Assembly: GCF_015477765.1 (NCBI RefSeq)
Contig: NZ_JADLQQ010000009.1
Location: 1 to 64,000 of the forward strand
Reading direction: 5' to 3'
Source of the DNA: Nocardia transvalensis
GTDB taxonomy: Bacteria; Actinomycetota; Actinomycetes; Mycobacteriales; Mycobacteriaceae
Length of the DNA stretch: 64,000 nucleotides
Positions within the stretch are counted from its first letter, which is position 1, and the number at the start of each line of letters is the position of its first letter. This document shows positions 57,878 through 64,000 of this stretch, piece after piece. The notes beneath the pieces are model-generated. The model was not told the DNA's origin, did no database searches, and worked only from the letters and a program-made list of their open reading frames with translations. Both the position numbers and the translations under genes were made by a program.

Positions 57878-60340
57878 TCATCCTCCTCGGTCGGCGCGGG
57901 CGGCGGTGGGGTAATCATCACGCCTGCTGCTCGGCAGCACACCGGCCACAGCCAGTGCACGGCTGGACAATTCGTCACTCTGCCAGCTGAGGGCCGACAG
58001 CGGGCTCAGTCCGTCGCCCTCGTTGTTATGGCCGAGGATCACCGAATACAGGTCGATGGTCTCGGGACGAGGCAGACGGGCGACATCGATGTCGTCGAAC
58101 GACAACACGTGACGGTGGCGCAGGGTGAGCGGACCCACCGACCGTTCCCACTCGGGCCCGGTGAAGGTCAGCACGCCGGTCTGGGTGCCGACCGCCGACA
58201 GGCGGTGGCTCTCGCGGTAGGTGCGGATCACCGAATGCGACCCGTTGACGAATCGGAAGATGCTCAGGTTGTGCCGGAACGGCGAGCCGTCGACCACGAC
58301 CTGCTGGATCAGCGTCGGCACGATGTCCGGTGTCAAGGCGGCGGATCCGTCGCCGACGAAGGCCAGGACGTTCGTGTTCCGCCGGGTGAGCACGCCGGGC
58401 AGCGCCTGCACACCGTCGCCCATCAGCGCCCGGCCGAACCATGCCGAATAGCCGACTCCGGTCCTCGGCAGATTGCTGATGGTCGACAACCCGGTGCGGC
58501 CGACGTCGTAGACCCCGACGTAGGTGTAGCCGTCCTCCTCGATGAGCCGGGTGAGTTCGGCGCGGAATCGGCGCGCGAAGTAGTTGGTCGTCATCGGCCG
58601 AATCGGCAGCAGCCCGATGACATCCGAGCGCGAGTCGATGGTGGAGTCGATGGCCCTGCGGCGCATGGTGAGCACCGCCGGGTCCACCTCGAGCCGGTCC
58701 AAGGCGGCGAGCAGCACCTTCTCGACGTGCCCGGTCACGACGATCCGCGCGAACGGCGCCCGATCGCGGTCGTCCGAAATGATCTGCGCGGGGGCGATCC
58801 GGCGCAGCGTGGGCTCGGAGAACGGGGTGTCGAGCTCGGGGATCGGGGTCTCGACGAACAGCAGGGCCTGTTCACTCGCCGGTCGCACGCGGCCGTCGGA
58901 ATGCAGGTAGGCGTGGACTCGCGCGGAGGAGCCGTACAAGCTCATGGTGCCGAGGAATTCGCGGACCGGAGCGCCACGATGATAGGCGCCGACCGCACCC
59001 GGCCGGGCCAGCGAATCGGCCAGTGCGATACCGGCGTTCGCGGCGAGGGTGTAGAGGAGATCGCGTCCGGTGTCGGTCAATTCGGCCGGCTGGCACAACA
59101 GGCGCTTCGGCGCCGAATTCACCAGGCTCATCAGGTCCTCCAGCGCGGATGCGCTGATGGTGAGCCGGGACCGCGGCCGGGGGCGCTCGACCGCCGGTGC
59201 GATCTCGACCGGCCCGAGACCGCCGCCGGCCTCGAGCACGTCGCGCGACGCGAGGATCATCACCGGCCCGCGGCCGTCTCGGTAGTGCGCGAAGGCCTCG
59301 CCGAGCCCACCGGCGATGTCGGCGGCCGTGGCGAGGTGAACCACGGCGAGCCCCTTGGCCCGCAAGGCGGCACGCGAGTCCTCATGGTGGTGGATGGTGC
59401 CCTGGAACGGATACCACTGCCCCAGCCGTGAATCCGCGCAGACGATGAATCCCGGCGCCCGGGCGCGCACGAGATTGGCCAGGGTGCCGCGGAATTCGTC
59501 GTGCATGCCGCTGGTGACCACGATGAGGAACGGCGCGTGGTCCAGCGTCCAGCGGGCCAGCGCCGAGCAGGCGAGACTGTGCTCGCTGGGCCCCCGGACC
59601 ACCGGATTACCATTCCGCCGCGCATGGTCGGCGAGATCGTCGATGAGCGATGCGACAACCGACCCGGTGAAGTAGTGCAATCCCCACTCGGTGCCCGCCT
59701 CGTTGTCCAGGAACTCCGCCAGGGCACCGCCCACCGCGCTCGGACCGAGGTCCGGCCGGAACCTCTTGGTGCGGTGGGCTTGCACGGAATCGACGACGGC
59801 ACACGCGATATCGGCGACGATGATCCACTCGTGTTCCGGCGGCCACCGGGGTGTGAAGCACTCCAGCGACACGAACGGGTCGAGGTGAGGTTCCGTGTAG
59901 ACCTGAACGGAGCTCGGGGACACCTCGAACTCGATCGAGGCGGGCAGCACGGCGGCCAGCTCGGTCAGCTGGTCCTGGAGCACACCGGGACTGGTGACTG
60001 GATAGCGATAATCGCGGTGGTCCACGATGAGCAATGTCAGCACGGCCGAATCCGCGCCGAGGACCGCGCTGATCGCCGCCGGAAGCTGTGCGAGCGAGGG
60101 TGCCTCGACGAGCAGGAACACATCGTCCGGAGTCGCCCGGCCGAGAAATCGGCGGGCCCGCGTGAGTACTTCCAGATAGTCGCTGTTATCCGGCTGGGCC
60201 GCGGGTGGCCTGGTCGCCCGCGAATTTCGCTCTCCGGCCAGGTCGACCACTGCCCGCGCGGCGGCACTCCCGACTTTTTCCTCGTCGCTCACCACGACGA
60301 CGAGCCGGTTCCGGTGCCCGCTCCCTGCCGACTGCCCCAC
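57878..60340 (-). CDS. Large thiamine-diphosphate-enzyme-like protein (820 aa)
   Basis: Recognition rests on the ThDP-binding signature near residue 660, NVLAFVGDGSAALTPDIVPT, followed about 30 residues later by FRFVNGSHSVIRTY (GDG-N pattern). Central (TISASALEDLMSLVNSAPKR then LLCQPAELTDTGRDLLYTLA) and N-terminal domains fit a three-domain decarboxylase/ligase layout. It is longer than acetolactate synthases and its N-terminal ~400 residues are unfamiliar, so the exact family is open. A PigD-like acyloin-forming enzyme acting with an ACP is one possibility. The GTG start lacks a clear ribosome-binding site. It is divergent from the modular PKS across 560 nt and is the first gene of the ThDP-ACP-MmpL operon. 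Confidence 0.55.
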   Translation of the reverse strand: MGQSAGSGHRNRLVVVVSDEEKVGSAAARAVVDLAGERNSRATRPPAAQPDNSDYLEVLTRARRFLGRATPDDVFLLVEAPSLAQLPAAISAVLGADSAVLTLLIVDHRDYRYPVTSPGVLQDQLTELAAVLPASIEFEVSPSSVQVYTEPHLDPFVSLECFTPRWPPEHEWIIVADIACAVVDSVQAHRTKRFRPDLGPSAVGGALAEFLDNEAGTEWGLHYFTGSVVASLIDDLADHARRNGNPVVRGPSEHSLACSALARWTLDHAPFLIVVTSGMHDEFRGTLANLVRARAPGFIVCADSRLGQWYPFQGTIHHHEDSRAALRAKGLAVVHLATAADIAGGLGEAFAHYRDGRGPVMILASRDVLEAGGGLGPVEIAPAVERPRPRSRLTISASALEDLMSLVNSAPKRLLCQPAELTDTGRDLLYTLAANAGIALADSLARPGAVGAYHRGAPVREFLGTMSLYGSSARVHAYLHSDGRVRPASEQALLFVETPIPELDTPFSEPTLRRIAPAQIISDDRDRAPFARIVVTGHVEKVLLAALDRLEVDPAVLTMRRRAIDSTIDSRSDVIGLLPIRPMTTNYFARRFRAELTRLIEEDGYTYVGVYDVGRTGLSTISNLPRTGVGYSAWFGRALMGDGVQALPGVLTRRNTNVLAFVGDGSAALTPDIVPTLIQQVVVDGSPFRHNLSIFRFVNGSHSVIRTYRESHRLSAVGTQTGVLTFTGPEWERSVGPLTLRHRHVLSFDDIDVARLPRPETIDLYSVILGHNNEGDGLSPLSALSWQSDELSSRALAVAGVLPSSRRDDYPTAARADRGG

Positions 60341-60900
60341 CGGTACGAGTCAACCAGCCGGATCGAGATCAAGTCAAAAGGACCGTCCCGCTGGACATCT
60401 CGCGGCTGTCTAGGGCCGTTCACAGCGAATGACCGGAGAAAGATAACCGTCCGATAGCAACGACAGCGGGCGCCTGTCACAGGCTCCCCTCGGCCTTCTG
60501 ATCCGGTCGAATCCCGTATTTGCCCAAGGGTGACGGGATGGATCCTCGGACACCGTGGACATGAAAATTCGAAAATAGGCAACACGGTAGAAAACTTGCT
60601 TTCAAGATCGTTGCAGAACGGCGTGGGTTATCCGGGCCCGAAAACAGTTGGGCTCAAACACCCCGAGTTCGCCTCCGCACCCTACTAACCTAGGGGCTAG
60701 GGGCTGATCAGTGATGACTCTCGGGGCTCGAAGTAGTCGTCTCGCAAGGTGGCACCCATGGTCACCGCCTGCGCGACATGGCTCGCTGTCGGCTGGGATG
60801 ACCGACGAATCGCCGCCCCAATTCCTCGAGCACGGGACCTGCCAGCACCTATTGCGAGAACTCGAATCCGGGGGGCGAACTTCATCGAGAGGGCCGACAC
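60341..60900. promoter_or_regulatory. Divergent promoter region of cluster D
   Basis: 560 nt without a convincing gene separate the ThDP-type operon (minus) and the PKS (plus). There is a direct repeat CTAGGGG-CTAGGGG around 60690-60705 close to CTGATCAG. No -10/-35 can be fixed. Confidence 0.4.
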
Positions 60901-63900
60901 ATGACCAGCCTGACGGATATCTCAGCATCGGAGTCGGAGTTCGTGCGACGCGTAGCGGCCACGGACCGGTCGAAGCGGTACGGGCTGTGCCTGGATCTGG
61001 TGCTGGCCGAGACGGCCGCCGTACTCGGCTGTGAGCCGAGTGAGGTGCTGCCGGACCGGACGTACCGTGATTATGGATTCAGCTCCTTGGCGGGCCTGAC
61101 CCTGACCGAGCAATTGGCCGCCACCTGCGGTTTCGATCTGCCGCTGACCATGCTGTTCGATCATCCGAGTCCCGCCGCGGTGGCCGACTACCTGCTCCGC
61201 AGCATCGAGTCGAACCTGGAGACCGCTGCGGAATCGCCTGCGGCAGAGCCGGTGCCACCTGCTCCGGTCATCTCGGAGACGGATATCGCGGTGGTCGGAA
61301 TGGCCTGTCGCTACCCGGGCGGGGTGGGGTCGCCGGAGCAGTTGTGGGAGCTGGTCGCCGCGGAGCGGGACGCCGTCGGCGACTTCCCGAGCGACCGCGG
61401 CTGGGACCTGGCGCAGCTGTTTCACCCCGATCCGGACCACCTCGGCACGAGCTATACCCGCTCCGGTGGATTCCTTTCCGGGATGGCGGATTTCGATGCG
61501 CAGTTCTTCGGGATCGGCCCGCAGGATGCGGTGGCAATGGATCCCCAGCAGCGGCTGCCGCTCGAGGGAACATGGGAGCTGCTCGAGCACGCGGGAATCG
61601 ACCCGACAAGCCTGCGTGGCAGTGCGACCGGAATATTCCTCGGCGCCTGTAGCGGTGATTACGGCTACCTCACCCGGTCGCCGTCGGCCGGGCTCGAGGG
61701 CCGGTGGGGTCTGGGAATGACGGGCAGCGTGGTGTCGGGGCGGATCGCGTACGCGTTCGGTTTCGTGGGTCCGGCGTTGACGGTGGATACGGCGTGTTCT
61801 TCGTCGTTGGTGGCGGTGCATTTGGCGATGCAGTCGTTGCGGCGCGGTGAGAGCGATCTGGCGGTCGCCGGGGGAGTCACGGTGATGACGACACCGAGCG
61901 CATTCGTGGAGTTCAGCAGGCTACGGGCGCTGGCGCCGGATGGGCGGTGTAAGTCGTTTGCTGAGGGTGCGGATGGGACGGGGTGGTCGGAGGGTTTGGG
62001 TTTGGTGTTGTTGGAGCGGTTGGGTGATGCGCGGCGGAATGGTCATCGTGTTTTGGGGGTGTTGCGGGGTTCGGCGGTGAATTCGGATGGGTCGAGTAAT
62101 GGTTTGACTGCGCCGAGTGGTCCGTCTCAGGAGCGGGTGATTCGGGCGGCTTTGGCGGATGCGGGGTTGGGTGTGGGTGATGTGGATGCGGTGGAGGCGC
62201 ACGGTACCGGAACGACGTTGGGTGATCCGATCGAAGCCAACGCCCTGCTCACCACCTACGGCCGCGAGCGTCCGGCCGACCGCCCGCTGTGGTTGGGTTC
62301 GCTGAAGTCGAATATCGGGCACACGTCGGGCGCCGCCGGTGTCGGCGGTCTGATCAAGGTCATTATGGCCATGCGGCACGGCATGCTTCCGAAGACGCTG
62401 CACGTCGACGCCCCGACCAGCAAGGTGGATTGGGGCAGTGGTGCGGTCTCGCTGCTCACCGAGCCGCGGCCGTGGCCGCCGGACCCGGGCGGACGGCCGC
62501 GTCGGGCCGGGGTATCCGCCTTCGGCGTCAGTGGCACCAATGCGCACGTCATCGTCGAAGAACCACCGCGGCAACCGGATTCGGCGACGGGGAAGCGGCC
62601 TGCCGACGTTCCGGTGGTATGGACTCTGTCCGCGCGAACCGAACAGGCCCTGGCCGCGCAGGCCCGGCAGCTGCGTACGTGGCTGGATGCGCATCCAGGC
62701 CATGATCCGGCCGATATCGCTTACAGTTTGGCCACTGCGCGAGCGCATCTGGAGCACCGCGCGGCGCTCATCGGGACCGGTCGGGCCGAATTGCGCACCG
62801 CCCTGGATGCTTTCGCCGAGGGTGGTGCCGCCGCCTCCGTGACCACCGGCCGTATCCGCCCGCAGAGGCGCTCCACACTGGCGGTGATGTTTCCCGGGCA
62901 GGGCACGCAGTACCGGGGGATGGGTGCCGAACTGTCCCGGCTGTACCCGGTTTTCGCAACCGCGTATCGGGAGATCTGCGCCGAATTCGACCGCCATCTG
63001 GATCATCCGCTCGAAGCGGTCATCGCGGGTGCGGACACACCGGAGTTGCTCGATCAGACCGGTTACACCCAGCCGGCGCTGTTCGCGGTGGAGGTCGCGC
63101 TGTATCGGCTCATCGAATCCTTCGGGATCCGACCGTCGTATCTGATCGGGCATTCCATCGGGGAACTGGTGGCCGCGCACGTGTCCGGCGTTCTGGACCT
63201 GCCCGATGCGTGCCTGCTCGTGGCCTCACGGGCCCGGCTCATGCAGGCCTTGCCGCCGATCGGGGCGATGGTCGCGGTGGCGGCGTCCGAGGAGGAGATC
63301 CGCGCGGATCTCACCGGCTCGGACAGTCGGATTGCCGTGGCCGTCGTGAACGGCCCTGCGGCGGTGGTTCTTTCGGGCCCATACGACGAGATCGTCGCCC
63401 TCGAAACACGGTGGGCGGAGCGGGGCAGACGCACCAAACGGCTCAATATCAGCAATGCCTTCCATTCGCCGTTCGTGGATCCGATGCTCGCCGAGTTCGC
63501 CGACATCGCGGCGAAGGTCCGTGCCGACACACCGCGTATCCCCATCGTGTCGAATGTGACGGGCGCACCGACCCGGGAATTCGGCACCCCCGAGTACTGG
63601 GTGCGCCACGTCCGCGGCACGGTACGGTTCGGTGCCGGTATCGCCTGGCTCGCCGACGCCAGGGTCGACACCTTCATGGAGGTCGGGCCGGGTAGCGCGT
63701 TGTCGGTGGTCACGGGCGACTGTCTGGCAGGGGCGGGACGCTCGGCCGTCGTGGTCCCCACCCTGCGGCGGCGCCGACCCGAGGGCGTCACGCTGCTGAC
63801 CGCGCTGGCACAGGCGTACGTCGGCGGCCACCGCGTGGATTGGTCGGCGACACTGCCCGGGGACGCACGGCGGATCGACCTGCCCACGTATCCGTTCCAG

Positions 63901-64000
63901 CGGCAACGGTATTGGATCGACATCGAACCCGCGAACGCGATATCGGCCGCCTGCGGTGTCGCACCCGCGCCTCACCCCCTGCTGGACGGTGCGCTGGAAC
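60901..64000 (+). CDS. Modular type I polyketide synthase, N-terminal part (ACP-KS-AT-DH...), continues beyond window
   Basis: The frame is open from ATG 60901 (GAGAGGG 7 nt upstream) to the window end, at least 1033 residues. It begins with a carrier domain (residues ~25-105; DYGFSSLAGL, Ser62). The KS spans ~125-555 (Cys299 in DTACSSSLV, His434 in EAHGTGT, His474 in SNIGHTSG). The AT spans ~660-960 (FPGQGTQYRGMG, GHSIGELVAAH, and SNAFHSPF, the HAFH-like malonyl-type signature). A DH begins at HPLLDGALE. An N-terminal ACP without an upstream KS is consistent with a loading module fed by the FAAL-like ligase. Part of the KS has markedly different codon usage. Confidence 0.95.
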   Translation, partial: MTSLTDISASESEFVRRVAATDRSKRYGLCLDLVLAETAAVLGCEPSEVLPDRTYRDYGFSSLAGLTLTEQLAATCGFDLPLTMLFDHPSPAAVADYLLRSIESNLETAAESPAAEPVPPAPVISETDIAVVGMACRYPGGVGSPEQLWELVAAERDAVGDFPSDRGWDLAQLFHPDPDHLGTSYTRSGGFLSGMADFDAQFFGIGPQDAVAMDPQQRLPLEGTWELLEHAGIDPTSLRGSATGIFLGACSGDYGYLTRSPSAGLEGRWGLGMTGSVVSGRIAYAFGFVGPALTVDTACSSSLVAVHLAMQSLRRGESDLAVAGGVTVMTTPSAFVEFSRLRALAPDGRCKSFAEGADGTGWSEGLGLVLLERLGDARRNGHRVLGVLRGSAVNSDGSSNGLTAPSGPSQERVIRAALADAGLGVGDVDAVEAHGTGTTLGDPIEANALLTTYGRERPADRPLWLGSLKSNIGHTSGAAGVGGLIKVIMAMRHGMLPKTLHVDAPTSKVDWGSGAVSLLTEPRPWPPDPGGRPRRAGVSAFGVSGTNAHVIVEEPPRQPDSATGKRPADVPVVWTLSARTEQALAAQARQLRTWLDAHPGHDPADIAYSLATARAHLEHRAALIGTGRAELRTALDAFAEGGAAASVTTGRIRPQRRSTLAVMFPGQGTQYRGMGAELSRLYPVFATAYREICAEFDRHLDHPLEAVIAGADTPELLDQTGYTQPALFAVEVALYRLIESFGIRPSYLIGHSIGELVAAHVSGVLDLPDACLLVASRARLMQALPPIGAMVAVAASEEEIRADLTGSDSRIAVAVVNGPAAVVLSGPYDEIVALETRWAERGRRTKRLNISNAFHSPFVDPMLAEFADIAAKVRADTPRIPIVSNVTGAPTREFGTPEYWVRHVRGTVRFGAGIAWLADARVDTFMEVGPGSALSVVTGDCLAGAGRSAVVVPTLRRRRPEGVTLLTALAQAYVGGHRVDWSATLPGDARRIDLPTYPFQRQRYWIDIEPANAISAACGVAPAPHPLLDGALE

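Noticed and set aside
57689..59431. 580-aa plus-strand frame opposite the ThDP-type gene and ACP
   Set aside because: It would run antisense through two genes with clear motifs and overlaps; composition is shadow-like.
1..64000. tRNA, rRNA, insertion sequences and integrase or attachment sites
   Set aside because: I looked for tRNA-like cloverleaf ends, transposase motifs and terminal repeats and saw none that hold up; broken genes here look like simple deletions or frameshifts.

Overview
The window is high-GC actinobacterial chromosome (housekeeping ClpC tail, MmpL-type exporter, F420-type oxidoreductase, many GTG starts and ATGA/GTGA gene overlaps). A Nocardia-like or related mycolate actinomycete is the best guess, but no rRNA or other decisive marker is present. 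It runs from the end of clpC into two biosynthetic regions separated by ordinary accessory genes.

Region A (about 0.4-19.9 kb) is a dense, unusual set of biosynthetic genes. It has an unrecognised 400-aa protein, a PRMT-like methyltransferase and two paralogous small beta-propellers. Three aminodeoxysugar-type enzymes follow (DegT-family aminotransferase, N,N-dimethyltransferase, sugar C-methyltransferase). A minus-strand operon holds a class V aminotransferase, an SBP-family-5 protein without signal peptide and a Nudix hydrolase. Then come an adenosine-deaminase-family enzyme, an ABC1 kinase, a short protein with the metal-ligand pattern of aromatic amino acid hydroxylases, a sulfur group (SufS-like desulfurase, methyltransferase, Cys/Met gamma-lyase type enzyme, homocysteine S-methyltransferase) and an MFS exporter. 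I do not recognise the pathway as a whole.

Region B (20.1-32.4 kb) is the main find: the complete five-gene enediyne core cassette on the minus strand, E3(unbL)-E4(unbV)-E5(unbU)-PksE-E10(thioesterase), tightly overlapped as one operon. An AraC-type regulator lies divergently upstream and an HxlR regulator runs into its 3' end. Sulfur-handling and aminosugar genes next to an enediyne core recall 10-membered sulfur-trigger enediynes, but glycosyltransferases, P450s and the other accessory enediyne genes are not in the window, so a single A+B cluster is a hypothesis.

Region C (32.7-49.5 kb) is a mixed accessory area. It has an ArsR/SRPBCC pair, TetR regulators with clear palindromic operators, a TetX-like flavin monooxygenase, a beta-lactamase-fold hydrolase with a small coupled membrane protein, and a PAP2-like/two-component/tandem-protease cluster. 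It also has a LLM oxidoreductase, a small membrane protein/HTH pair and several broken genes (2-hydroxyacid dehydrogenase remnant, frameshifted acyltransferase, SnoaL-like remnant).

Region D (49.9-64 kb, continuing past the right edge) is a second polyketide-type cluster: a FAAL-like AMP ligase, an AfsR-like STAND/TPR regulator, an MmpL exporter, a free ACP, a large ThDP-type enzyme, and the start of a modular type I PKS (ACP-KS-AT-DH...). The PKS KS domain carries a tract of strikingly different codon usage, suggestive of recombination between PKS modules.
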